DNA of 41,753 bases from Acidobacteriota bacterium. GTDB lineage: Bacteria > Acidobacteriota > Vicinamibacteria > Vicinamibacterales > Fen-181. Every line of letters begins with the position of its first letter. Position 1 is the stretch's first letter. The notes under the pieces were generated by a model that saw only the letters and a list, made by a program, of their open reading frames with translations, searched no databases and was not told the origin of the DNA. Location of the stretch: the NCBI GenBank assembly GCA_025363775.1, contig JANYLG010000111.1, positions 1 to 41,753 of the forward strand. The letters run 5' to 3'. The position numbers and the translations under genes are program-made. Shown here piece by piece: positions 1-7,416 of this stretch.

Positions 1-131
1 GGGCGTCGGTGGCCAACGTGTCGCAGCTCACTGTCATCGACCGAGGCCGCCTTGCGGAACAAGTGGGACTCCTCTCCGCCCGTCTGCTGACCCAAGTCGA
101 GGACGGCGTCCGTCAGGTTCTCTCTCTCTGA
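1..131 (+). CDS. MazF/PemK-like toxin, C-terminal end (partial)
   Basis: The open frame enters from the left edge (first complete codon at base 3) and ends at TGA 129-131, giving about 42 residues. Segments ANVSQLTVIDR and LAEQVGLLSARLL match the end of MazF/PemK endoribonucleases, where a conserved asparagine-valine strand is followed by the I/VDR motif and a helix. The family cleaves mRNA at short motifs and is normally paired with a MazE antitoxin upstream; that gene and most of this one lie outside the window. The identification rests only on the short C-terminus. Confidence 0.72.
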   Translation, partial: ASVANVSQLTVIDRGRLAEQVGLLSARLLTQVEDGVRQVLSL

Positions 132-319
132 CGTTCGCGGGTCATGGCAACGCACGAGCGACGATAGGCCGCATCAACGGAGTCTGGCCTCGCCCTGTTA
201 TCAGAAGCTCGACGATGCGGTCGAGGAACTGCGCGACCGCCTGCGGTTCCTCGCCACAATGGCGCAGCGCTCGGGCAATCTCCGTGAGGATTGCCCGTGG
301 CTCCCTGGACGATTCGCGC

Positions 320-325
320 TAGACT
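320..325 (+). promoter_or_regulatory. -10 element TAGACT, leaderless-type, for the MntA-like gene
   Basis: TAGACT lies 7 bases before the ATG at 333. With a normal -10 to start-site distance the transcript would begin at or next to the start codon. There is no Shine-Dalgarno sequence. The same arrangement recurs before other genes here, which supports this ATG over the upstream in-frame one at 291. Confidence 0.5.
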
Positions 326-332
326 GAACTCG

Positions 333-824
333 ATGATCGCCCCGGCCCTTCGCGGATTCGACCGCCATGCGGCATGTGCAGCGCTTGCCGAGGCCGTGGC
401 CGACGAGTCCGATGTGGTCGCAGCCTACCTGTTCGGCTCGGTGGCCCGCGGAACGGCTGGGCCGCAGAGCGATGTCGATGTGGCGTTGCTCCTGACGCCA
501 GACGTTCCCGGGGACGCGGTCTGCGGACGCGTGGGAGACCGACTGGCTCGCCGTCTCCACACCGACCGCATCGATGTCGTCTCGGTGATCGACACGCCGA
601 TTCCCGTGGCTATCGCAGGTGGCGTGATGCGAGCGGTGCGGCCGGCGGCCGCGCGACGGGCTTGCGTCGCTGGTAGCTCCGGACGAGGTCGAGGTAGACA
701 CCAAGATCCGACTCGAGATCGTGAGGCGTCCCGTCGAAGTACATCGTCCGGATGGGAAGCCCGCCCAGATCGCGGGACACCCTCGGGTAGACCGCCTCGC
801 AGACGATGCCGTTCATGCACGTGA
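333..824 (+). CDS. MntA-like minimal nucleotidyltransferase, 3' end probably disrupted
   Basis: The first ~95 residues form a minimal nucleotidyltransferase (MNT/KNTase) domain. AAYLFGSVARGTAGPQSDVDVALLL carries the GSxxxG loop and the D-x-D metal pair in SDVDVA, and TDRIDVVSVIDT follows as the next strand. In MntA-HEPN systems this protein is the antitoxin that AMPylates a HEPN RNase. No HEPN gene is visible beside it. Beyond about residue 100 the frame becomes arginine-rich and runs 215 bases across the 3' end of the opposite-strand dehydratase gene, so the true C-terminus has probably been lost by rearrangement. The nucleotide-binding half is clear; the stop at 822-824 is unlikely to be native. 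Confidence 0.6.
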   Translation: MIAPALRGFDRHAACAALAEAVADESDVVAAYLFGSVARGTAGPQSDVDVALLLTPDVPGDAVCGRVGDRLARRLHTDRIDVVSVIDTPIPVAIAGGVMRAVRPAAARRACVAGSSGRGRGRHQDPTRDREASRRSTSSGWEARPDRGTPSGRPPRRRCRSCT

Positions 825-1932
825 ACGGGCTGAGGTCGATCACCCCGTCCACTCCCGCCGCGGCCAGCTGAATCGCACGCCCGACGCTCAGCACCATCTC
901 ACCGAGTGCGCCGTCCACCGGAAGGTAGGGGTGGGCTGCGCGCACCACGTCCGCGGTCCCGGGCTCCTCGTAGCCCGCGAAGCAGGCCTTGAAGGGCTCG
1001 AACAGGACGTGCTCGTCGTGGTGCTGGAACCGCTCGCGCACCCAGGCGCCCGCGGCCTCCGCCGACAGCATGCGGCGCCGGAGCCGCAACTTGCGATACT
1101 GCTCCGCGATCGTGTACCAGACCCACTCCGTGATTCCTGCCAGCCACACTTCGGCCCCGGCCTGTTCGATCCGACGGATGGCGTCCTGGTTCGAGAAGGT
1201 ATTGAGCCGGCAGAAGATCTCCCCGACCACAGCGATCAGGGGGCGCGTATCGTCGGGGCGCATCCGAAGGCCGGCAAACCGCGCCCGGCACCGGATGAGG
1301 GCGTCGCGCAGCGCCCGCAGTTGCGTCGAAGGCCGGATCGGAGCCCTTTCCACCGCACCGCACACATCGTCGAGGCACTCGTCGAAGACCTTGTCGGTGG
1401 CACCCGGCACGGCCTCGTATGGCCGATGCTGCAGCAGCAGCTTCTGCAGGATGTCGGCGACGACGAGCATGCGCCACGACGTCCGGACGAACGGCCGCGC
1501 CAGGCTGCCAAGGCCCGCGTAGGCGTTCCGGCTCGACGGAGACAAGACGACGGTTGACGGGTAGCCGTTCTGATCGAGCAGGCCGCGCAGGTAGGGGGCG
1601 TACTGGCCGAACCGGCAAGGCCCGTCCGCCGTCGGCATGAAGAAGACGGTGGCGGCGGGGTCGTGGCCCTCCGTCTCGAGCACACGCATGAAGTCGCCGA
1701 CCGTGACCTTCGCCGGGAAGCACTCGTCGCCCGAGGTGTGCCGCGCGCCAAGCTCGGTCGTGCGCGAGCCGGACGCCGGCGTGAGCCTGGCGTCTACACC
1801 GAGAGCGCGGAACCCGGCCGCGAAGGCCCTGGCGCTGCCATAGGCCATCGGCGGGATGTAGACGATCTTGCCGGCTAGCGGGTGATCGCCGCGTCCGTTT
1901 GTGCCGTTGTCGCGGCCTGATCCGGGTAGCAT
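610..1932 (-). CDS. 2-hydroxyacyl-CoA dehydratase (HgdB)-like partner protein
   Basis: This 440-residue protein resembles the iron-sulfur HgdB/BcrB/DUF2229-linked component that receives electrons from an activase ATPase. Conserved cysteine motifs are visible: SGDECFPAKVT, DGPCRFGQYAPYLRG, VGEIFCRLNTFSNQD and SPFTCMNGIVCEAV, candidates for Fe-S ligands. The domain starts with GKIVYIPPM. The ATG at 1932 is the only conventional start that keeps the whole domain; it lies inside the upstream activase gene and overlaps it by 58 bases, so the two are probably translationally coupled or are a split form of a larger fused protein. Similar activase-DUF2229-HgdB sets include PlsA/PlsR of clostridial plasmalogen synthesis and the glycerol ester reductases proposed for bacterial ether lipids. 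The substrate cannot be read from the sequence. The 3' end overlaps the MntA-like frame on the other strand. Confidence 0.82.
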   Translation of the reverse strand: MLPGSGRDNGTNGRGDHPLAGKIVYIPPMAYGSARAFAAGFRALGVDARLTPASGSRTTELGARHTSGDECFPAKVTVGDFMRVLETEGHDPAATVFFMPTADGPCRFGQYAPYLRGLLDQNGYPSTVVLSPSSRNAYAGLGSLARPFVRTSWRMLVVADILQKLLLQHRPYEAVPGATDKVFDECLDDVCGAVERAPIRPSTQLRALRDALIRCRARFAGLRMRPDDTRPLIAVVGEIFCRLNTFSNQDAIRRIEQAGAEVWLAGITEWVWYTIAEQYRKLRLRRRMLSAEAAGAWVRERFQHHDEHVLFEPFKACFAGYEEPGTADVVRAAHPYLPVDGALGEMVLSVGRAIQLAAAGVDGVIDLSPFTCMNGIVCEAVYPRVSRDLGGLPIRTMYFDGTPHDLESDLGVYLDLVRSYQRRKPVARPPAAPLASRHLR

Positions 1933-4900
1933 CTCAGAATGCCCTTGCTGTCGAGGAACGCCTCGCAGCGGGTGAGGTAGCCGGCGTCGTTGCCGTGTCC
2001 GTCGAACTGCAGCACGAGCAGTGGCGCCTCCGCCGCCTGCCGCGTGAAGTGCTTGATGTACGAGTCGGGCCCGCACTTGAAGTTCGTGATGTAGACGATG
2101 TGCAGGTTCGAACGGCTGGCGACCAGCCGGGCGGCTTCGAGCATCCGACGGCCAGAGGTCCAGTACATGTTGTCGCGCGGACCGTCCACCAGTTCCCGGC
2201 CGGTGACGAGAAAGTCGAGCGGCAGTACGTTGGCGCCATAGTAGGCCCTGAGCTTTCGCGGGATGTCGCAGTTGACGGTGCGGTCGTAGAGGTTGTAGGC
2301 GCGGCCCAGCAGGACGAGACCGGGCTCCTGCGTCTCGTCGAGGATCGCGAGGGCGCGCCTGCCGGCCTCGAGCTGCCGCTCCTGGAACCGGCGCTGCGCC
2401 GCGAAGGCGGCGTCCACGGCGCGGTCGCTGACCCGGCGCTTCGCGCCCAGGCGCGCCGACAGGGATCCGAGCGCCTTCCGGATGTGCTCGGGGCCCATCT
2501 GAAAGTGCAGGCTGGGCGCCAGGATCCGGCTTCCCACGCCCTCGAGCCGCGGCGCCGATCGCAGCACGTACGGCAGCGTCTGCGTCCACGGACAGGAGTG
2601 GGAGACGCACGCCGAGTCCTCGTTCGACTCGTTGTCGAGCATGTTTGGCACGAGCACGTAGTCGACGCCAAGGTCGAACAGCGCCTGTACGTGGCCGTGG
2701 GCCACCTGCACCGGGTAGCAAGGCTGCGCCGGCGCCAACTCGATCCCCTCGCCCGCGATCCGCCGATCGGTCGGGCGCGACAACACCGGGTGGACGCCGA
2801 TCCCGGTCAGGTAGGCGTGCCAGAACGGGTAGCGCTCGATCGTCGACATCGCCCGGGGAAGACCGACGCTGATCTTCCCGGGCACCGGTCCCCGTGGAGC
2901 GTCGATCGGCTCTCCGGTGATCTCCTCGAGCAGCCGGTCACGGCACTCGAACAGGTCCTCCACCACGGGACGACGGGCCGCGCGGAAGGGCTTACGATAG
3001 CGGTCCGAGCACTTGTCGCCCCAGAAGCTCTTCTGTCCTTCAATCGTGAACTCCCGGATGCTGCACTCGTTGGCGCACGCGCGGCAGACGAAGTCGCGGG
3101 TCTGCTGTTCCAGCCGGCTCAGATCGTAGCCCCTGAAGCGGGTCGCCCCGCCGCCGGCCCGGTACCGGTCCCTGGCAATCAGCGCCACACCGATGGCGCC
3201 CATGACCCCGTTGTACGGCGGGACGGTGATCGTCTTGCCGAGGATCCCGGCAAACGCCGCGGCGACTGCGTCGTTGTACGCCGTGCCCCCCTGGAAGTAG
3301 ATGACGTCCCCGATGTGACGCCCGCGCACGATGCGGTTGAGGTAGTTGAAGGCGATCGAGTACGCCAGCCCTGCAACCAGGTCGGGAACAGGCTCCCCCT
3401 TGTGAAGCCAGGTGGTGACGTCGCGCTCCATGAACACCGTGCACCGCTCGCCCAGGCGGGTGGGGGAGGTCGAGGAGAGCGCCAGCCGGGCAAATTCGTC
3501 CTTGATGCTGATGCCCAGCTTCTCGGCCTGCTCCTCGAGAAAGGACCCCGTCCCGGCCGCGCAGGCCTCATTCATCGTGAAGTCGACGACGACACCGCCT
3601 TCGAGCGAGATGAACTTGGAGTCCTGGCCGCCGATCTCGAAGATCGTGTTCACGAGCGGCCCGCCCTGCGCGAGGCTGACGTGCACGGCGCCAGTCTTGT
3701 GCGCCGTGATCTCGTCGTTCACCGCGTCGGCGCCGACGAACTCCGCCACCAGTTCCCGCCCCGATCCGGTCGTGCCGACCCCGAGCACGTCGAGCCTCTG
3801 CCCCCACGCGGCCTGTAGCTCGGACAGCCCCTGTTGAACGGCTTCCACGGGTCGGCCAGCGGTGCGCAGGTAGCTGTCGAAGACGACGTGGCCCGCATCG
3901 TCCACGACCACCAGATTGGTCGACACCGACCCGACATCGATACCGAGGAAGCCCTGGACGGGGCCGTGGGAAGGCGGCTGGTACGACGGCACACGGTCGC
4001 GCAGCAGCACGACGCGGTCGAGGCGCAACGGCGTCGTGTCGACGAGGATCCGATCGCCCGCGTGCTGGCGCAACCGATGGATCTCGCCGAACGAGCGCTT
4101 GTGCGCCTCCTCGGCCTCGAGCATCGCCGCGCCGATCGCGCCGAACCAGGCGTAGAGCGGCGGAACGTGTAACGCCGACTCGTCCAGATCGAACGCCTCC
4201 CGCAACGCGTCCGCGACGCCGGCGTTGGCCGCGACCCCTCCCACGAACACCACGGGGGCCGCCACCGTGCGCCCCTTCACCACGCTGCTCTTGAAGTTCT
4301 GCGCCACGGCGCGGCAGAGCCCCCGCAGGATCTCCGCCGGCGAACAGCCCTTCTGCTGCGCGTGAATCATGTCCGACTTGGCGAAGACCGAGCAACGGCC
4401 GGCGATGCGCGCCGCGGTGATCGCCGAGGCCACCGCCGCGCTCATCTCCTCTACCGAGTACCCGAGTCGCACCGCCTGCTGGTCGAGGAACGAGCCCGTC
4501 CCGGCGGCGCAGTCGCCCCCGCGGTCGTAGTCGATGATCAACCCCGACCCGTCCGAGGGGTCGAGACTCATGTAGCGCGACGTCTCGCCGCCAATCTCGA
4601 ACACGGTCCTCGTGCCCGGATGGAACCTGGCCACGGCGCGAGCGGTCGCCTTGAAGCCGTTCTCGAAGAAGATGCCGAGGAGGCGGGCAATCGTGCGGCT
4701 TCCCGACCCGGTCACGCGAAGACCCTCGATGCGATCCTCCGGCACCGACTCGTAGAACGCGTGCAGCAGGTCGTAGCAGGCGTCGAGCGGGCTGCCGGCG
4801 GTCCGGACGTAGTCGGAGACGACGAGCGGGGGCCCGGGCTCGGTCACCATTCGGAACCCGCACTGGGCGAGGCACAACCCCTCGAGCACCGGGCGGTCGT

Positions 4901-4967
4901 CCGCCGTGCCCTGGGCTGCCAGCTTCAGGGCGACCGCACCGATGTCCATCCCGATATTGATGCCCAC
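1875..4967 (-). CDS. Double BadF/HgdC-type activase ATPase fused to DUF2229
   Basis: This 1,030-residue protein holds two ASKHA-fold activase domains in tandem (about residues 1-285 and 338-600). Both carry the phosphate loop and the cluster motif CAAGTGSF (Cys at about 153 and 469), plus GIDVGSVSTN and EIGGxxS motifs. A Cys-rich linker CRACANEC (about 628-635) leads into a DUF2229 region (about 697-1020) with QPCYPVQVAHGH and CVSHSCPW. The family couples ATP hydrolysis to low-potential electron transfer into a dehydratase or reductase, here presumably the overlapping downstream HgdB-like protein. I chose the GTG at 4967 because AGAGG sits 7 bases upstream; GTG 4994 would add nine Arg/Gly-rich residues. 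A gap of 125 bases with its own -10 separates it from the upstream operon. Fused double activases are typical of the PlsA/ether-lipid reductase group, but uncharacterised relatives are common. Confidence 0.85.
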   Translation of the reverse strand: MGINIGMDIGAVALKLAAQGTADDRPVLEGLCLAQCGFRMVTEPGPPLVVSDYVRTAGSPLDACYDLLHAFYESVPEDRIEGLRVTGSGSRTIARLLGIFFENGFKATARAVARFHPGTRTVFEIGGETSRYMSLDPSDGSGLIIDYDRGGDCAAGTGSFLDQQAVRLGYSVEEMSAAVASAITAARIAGRCSVFAKSDMIHAQQKGCSPAEILRGLCRAVAQNFKSSVVKGRTVAAPVVFVGGVAANAGVADALREAFDLDESALHVPPLYAWFGAIGAAMLEAEEAHKRSFGEIHRLRQHAGDRILVDTTPLRLDRVVLLRDRVPSYQPPSHGPVQGFLGIDVGSVSTNLVVVDDAGHVVFDSYLRTAGRPVEAVQQGLSELQAAWGQRLDVLGVGTTGSGRELVAEFVGADAVNDEITAHKTGAVHVSLAQGGPLVNTIFEIGGQDSKFISLEGGVVVDFTMNEACAAGTGSFLEEQAEKLGISIKDEFARLALSSTSPTRLGERCTVFMERDVTTWLHKGEPVPDLVAGLAYSIAFNYLNRIVRGRHIGDVIYFQGGTAYNDAVAAAFAGILGKTITVPPYNGVMGAIGVALIARDRYRAGGGATRFRGYDLSRLEQQTRDFVCRACANECSIREFTIEGQKSFWGDKCSDRYRKPFRAARRPVVEDLFECRDRLLEEITGEPIDAPRGPVPGKISVGLPRAMSTIERYPFWHAYLTGIGVHPVLSRPTDRRIAGEGIELAPAQPCYPVQVAHGHVQALFDLGVDYVLVPNMLDNESNEDSACVSHSCPWTQTLPYVLRSAPRLEGVGSRILAPSLHFQMGPEHIRKALGSLSARLGAKRRVSDRAVDAAFAAQRRFQERQLEAGRRALAILDETQEPGLVLLGRAYNLYDRTVNCDIPRKLRAYYGANVLPLDFLVTGRELVDGPRDNMYWTSGRRMLEAARLVASRSNLHIVYITNFKCGPDSYIKHFTRQAAEAPLLVLQFDGHGNDAGYLTRCEAFLDSKGILRCYPDQAATTAQTDAAITR

Positions 4968-5033
4968 CGAGAAACCTCTGCCCCGGCCTCTCACGGGAGG
5001 CCCGGGAGCCGATGGCTATCCAGTAAGAATGGG

Positions 5034-5039
5034 ATTGTA
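5034..5039 (-). promoter_or_regulatory. -10 element TACAAT upstream of the activase gene
   Basis: Reading the minus strand, TACAAT occurs in the 125-base gap between the methyltransferase stop and the activase start, about 65 bases before the GTG at 4967. No good -35 hexamer is seen. It suggests the reductase pair can be transcribed separately from the cluster upstream. Confidence 0.35.
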
Positions 5040-5092
5040 CCGCATCACCCGTCCGTGCGCTCGTCGCCGACAGCCTTGCGCGCCAGCAGCGG

Positions 5093-6268
5093 TCAAGCAT
5101 CGGCGTGGGTGCCGGGCTTCTCGGCCAGGAAGAGGACGTGCGACAGCGGCAGCCGGTTGCGGGTGTGTATCTCGACCGTGGTGACACCAAGGTCCGCCAG
5201 CCACTCCCGGTAGTCGGAGGCCGCGAGGTGAGTGGGGCAAACGAGCGTCCGTTCGGCCTTGAACAACGCGCGGTCCAGCCACACGGTGAGCAGCTTCGTG
5301 ACGCCAGACTGGGATTCAGGCACCCTGAAGATCAGGCGTCCGCCCGGTTGGAGCGCGGTGCAGCAGCGCGCCAGGAGGGCGGCCTGGCCCGCCCGGTCGA
5401 AATAGGGGAGAACATCGACGATCAGGATGAGCCCGGCCGACGGGATCTCGAACGTGGAGATGTCCGCGACAGACAGCCGCGCATCGAATCCGTCGAACGC
5501 CTGCTGCGCGGCCGCGATGCGGTGCGCATTGAGGTCGCAACCGTGCAGCGGCCGGCTGGGATCATCGAGGGCTGCCACCATCAACGCCAGGCCGTACCCG
5601 CACCCGAGATCCACGACGGGTCCGGTCCCAAGGTCCTGCTCGAGCAGGACAGGGAAGAGCCGATCGAGGCGGACCTTCGCCCGGACGTAGCCGCGGTCGC
5701 GTGAGCGTGCCCCGGCATATCGCCTGTCCACCTCGCTCCGGAACCGCCGGGCGGCCGAGCGGTCATTCGGCGGTGGCGGGATATTCGACGCCGGGTCGCC
5801 GGCGCCGCCGTCCCGCGTCGCCGCTCGTCGCCCGCGCTGCCAGACAAACCCGAGGTAGGTGACGGCGGCGGCCGGCACGGCCAGCAGAACGGCCAGCACG
5901 AGGCTCCCGACGAAGAACGGCAACAGGTGCGACTGCCAGCCGCTCGCCATGATCGAGGACGGACTGACCTGCACCCAGATCCCATCCAACGCGCGGTGGC
6001 CGAGCACGAGGGAGCCGAACACCAGGAACGGCTGGAAGAACGGGTTACCGACCAACGTCGCGGCCAGCGTCAGCGGCCGGTTCAGGCGAAACAACGTGGC
6101 CAGCGCGACGGCGGCGATCGACTGCGCGCCGTAGATTGGGATGGTCCCGATCGCGACGCCCACGAACACGGCAGCCGCGGCCTTGCCCGGTGCCAGCCGC
6201 TCGGCCAGGAGTTCCCGCACCCAGCCACCGATGCTCGTGTGGCCGCCCGCCTGTACCATCGTGTTCAC
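5093..6268 (-). CDS. DUF2062 membrane domain fused to a class I SAM methyltransferase
   Basis: A 391-residue two-part protein. Residues ~1-150 are a DUF2062 domain with GVAIGTIPIYGAQS, TLVGNPFFQPF and two or more hydrophobic spans (about 34-60 and 110-145). Residues ~165-391 are a Rossmann methyltransferase with motif I VVDLGCGYGLAL, an acidic residue after strand 2 (GCDLNAHR) and post-motif FRVPES. It would methylate a membrane-associated substrate at the inner face of the membrane. The GTG start at 6268 forms a GTGA overlap with the stop of the preceding hotdog frame, and it is the last gene of the long minus operon. The methyl acceptor is unknown; O-methylation of an aryl head group or lipid is an inference from context. 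Confidence 0.82.
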   Translation of the reverse strand: MNTMVQAGGHTSIGGWVRELLAERLAPGKAAAAVFVGVAIGTIPIYGAQSIAAVALATLFRLNRPLTLAATLVGNPFFQPFLVFGSLVLGHRALDGIWVQVSPSSIMASGWQSHLLPFFVGSLVLAVLLAVPAAAVTYLGFVWQRGRRAATRDGGAGDPASNIPPPPNDRSAARRFRSEVDRRYAGARSRDRGYVRAKVRLDRLFPVLLEQDLGTGPVVDLGCGYGLALMVAALDDPSRPLHGCDLNAHRIAAAQQAFDGFDARLSVADISTFEIPSAGLILIVDVLPYFDRAGQAALLARCCTALQPGGRLIFRVPESQSGVTKLLTVWLDRALFKAERTLVCPTHLAASDYREWLADLGVTTVEIHTRNRLPLSHVLFLAEKPGTHADA

Positions 6269-6585
6269 CGCGACACCAGGGAGATCTGCCCGCTCGCGAC
6301 CACCGTCGCCCCGACCCGGACGACCGCCGACACGGCGGCCATCCCAAACGCCTCGGTCAGCAACCTGGTCTCGATCTCCAGGATCTGGTCCACCCGGAAA
6401 AGCGGTGCGCGCTGGGGCAACAGGTCTTCCACCGGGAGCGTCACGAGCGGGGCTCCTTCAACCTTGTCGATTCGGATGTCGAAGACGCTGCGCACGCCGC
6501 TTCGACCGTTGATCTCGAGGCGCGTGATCTTACCGGCCGAGGAAGCGGTATGCAAGCGACCACAGGCATATGCGAACCGTGTCAC
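6265..6585 (-). pseudogene. C-terminal half of a FabZ-like hotdog dehydratase (remnant)
   Basis: About 106 codons are open, but only the last ~60 are recognisable. QILEIETRLLTEAFG...VGATVVASGQISL aligns closely with the end of the intact FabZ at 26.7-27.2 kb (QVLEATARVAGRAFG...DGQCVAAGSLTL). The N-terminal half with the catalytic His (GHFPxxP) and Glu is missing, and there is no room for it because the GT2 gene ends at 6530. The only in-frame starts are GTG at 6585, inside GT2, and GTG at about 6495. The stop still overlaps the next gene as GTGA. It is either a decayed dehydratase or a short non-catalytic hotdog protein; I favour decay. Confidence 0.5.
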
Positions 6586-7249
6586 GGACGGGATTCATCT
6601 TGGATTGAGCCAAACCTCGAGCATAGACCATCGCCACGGGGGCGTGGGCGATGGTGCCGCCGTCCAGGCAAAGCTTGATGAGCAGTTCCATCTCAATCTC
6701 GTACCGGCGGGCGCTCAGGCGGAGGCGGCGCAACCGGCTCACGCGCACGAGCCGGAAGCCGCTCTGGCTGTCCTCGATCCGGGAGCCGACAAGCCAGGAC
6801 GCGATGCGGCTTCCCACGGTGTTGGAGAAGTGCCTTGACGCCGGCATGCGCGCCCGATCGAACGGCCGCGCGCCGATCACCAGGTCGGCACCGGTCGCGA
6901 TCGCGCACGCGATGAGCGCGGGCACGTCGTCGGGCCGGTGCTGCCCGTCACCGTCCATCAACAGCACATGCGTGTAGCCGGCGTCCAGCACACGGGCCAG
7001 GCCGGCCCGGATGGCCCGTCCCTTCCCCTGGTTGCTGCAAAGCCGCAGGCACTCCGCCCCCGCCCGCTCGGACGCCTCCGCGGTCCCGTCGTCCGAGCCG
7101 TCGTCAACGACCAGGACGCGCGTCACGTGCGGGCGCACGCCAGCCACGACGTCCGCGATCGACTCGGCCTCGTTGTACGCCGGGATGAGGGCGCAGACGC
7201 TCAAGGGCGGTGACGACGAGCGCGCGGCGGTCGAGGTTGCGGCGGTCAC
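6530..7249 (-). CDS. Family 2 glycosyltransferase (DPM/DPG synthase-like)
   Basis: This 239-residue protein is a single GT-A domain without membrane segments. It shows the nucleotide-sugar loop LIPAYNEAESIADVV, VLVVDDGSDDGT, the DxD metal motif in LLMDGDGQHRPDD (Asp99 and Asp101) and the acceptor-side motif IEDSQSGFRLVR. Such enzymes move a sugar from UDP/GDP-sugar to polyprenyl phosphate or a lipid acceptor; aryl-polyene loci usually carry one. The GTG start overlaps the stop of a deacetylase remnant (GTGA). A degraded relative lies after the MMPL gene at 20.2 kb, so this copy may be the surviving functional one. Confidence 0.88.
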   Translation of the reverse strand: MTAATSTAARSSSPPLSVCALIPAYNEAESIADVVAGVRPHVTRVLVVDDGSDDGTAEASERAGAECLRLCSNQGKGRAIRAGLARVLDAGYTHVLLMDGDGQHRPDDVPALIACAIATGADLVIGARPFDRARMPASRHFSNTVGSRIASWLVGSRIEDSQSGFRLVRVSRLRRLRLSARRYEIEMELLIKLCLDGGTIAHAPVAMVYARGLAQSKMNPVRDTVRICLWSLAYRFLGR

Positions 7250-7416
7250 GGCGTCGTGAACTCGCAGCCTCGGTCCCGCAAGCGGTCGATGACCTCAGGC
7301 AGGATCGACAGCATGGCTTTCGTGCCTCGAGCAGGGCGGTTGTGCATCACCACGATGTCGCCAGGTGAAGACCGCATCAGCCTCGTGGGCCTGAAGGCCC
7401 GCGCGACTGCACGCAG
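7246..7416 (-). pseudogene. C-terminal remnant of a NodB-type polysaccharide deacetylase
   Basis: Directly after the ketosynthase stop, and in the same frame, about 56 codons read as a polysaccharide-deacetylase tail: SSPGDIVVMHNRP, then TKAMLSILPEVIDRL and RDRGCEFTTP before the TGA. This matches the family's GDIVLLHD loop and the terminal helix-strand (LxxLRxRGYxF). The metal-binding N-terminal motifs are absent and no start codon fits. The TGA overlaps the GTG of GT2. A deletion probably brought the ketosynthase up against the tail of a former deacetylase gene. It is a different subfamily from the intact deacetylase at 12.6-13.4 kb. Confidence 0.6.

Noticed and set aside
193-327. A frame reading KLDDAVEELRDRLRFLATM between the MazF-like end and the MntA-like start, possibly a HEPN or antitoxin remnant
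   Set aside because: It looks like a real helix but has no start codon and no family motif (for example RxxxxH of HEPN), so I cannot support it.
1933-2721. Upstream extension of the HgdB-like frame to 2721
   Set aside because: This part is in the wrong frame of the activase gene and reads as arginine/proline-rich nonsense; the domain starts only after ATG 1932.
1899-3818. A 639-codon plus-strand frame opposite the activase gene
   Set aside because: Low-complexity composition without domains; the minus frame has unmistakable activase motifs.
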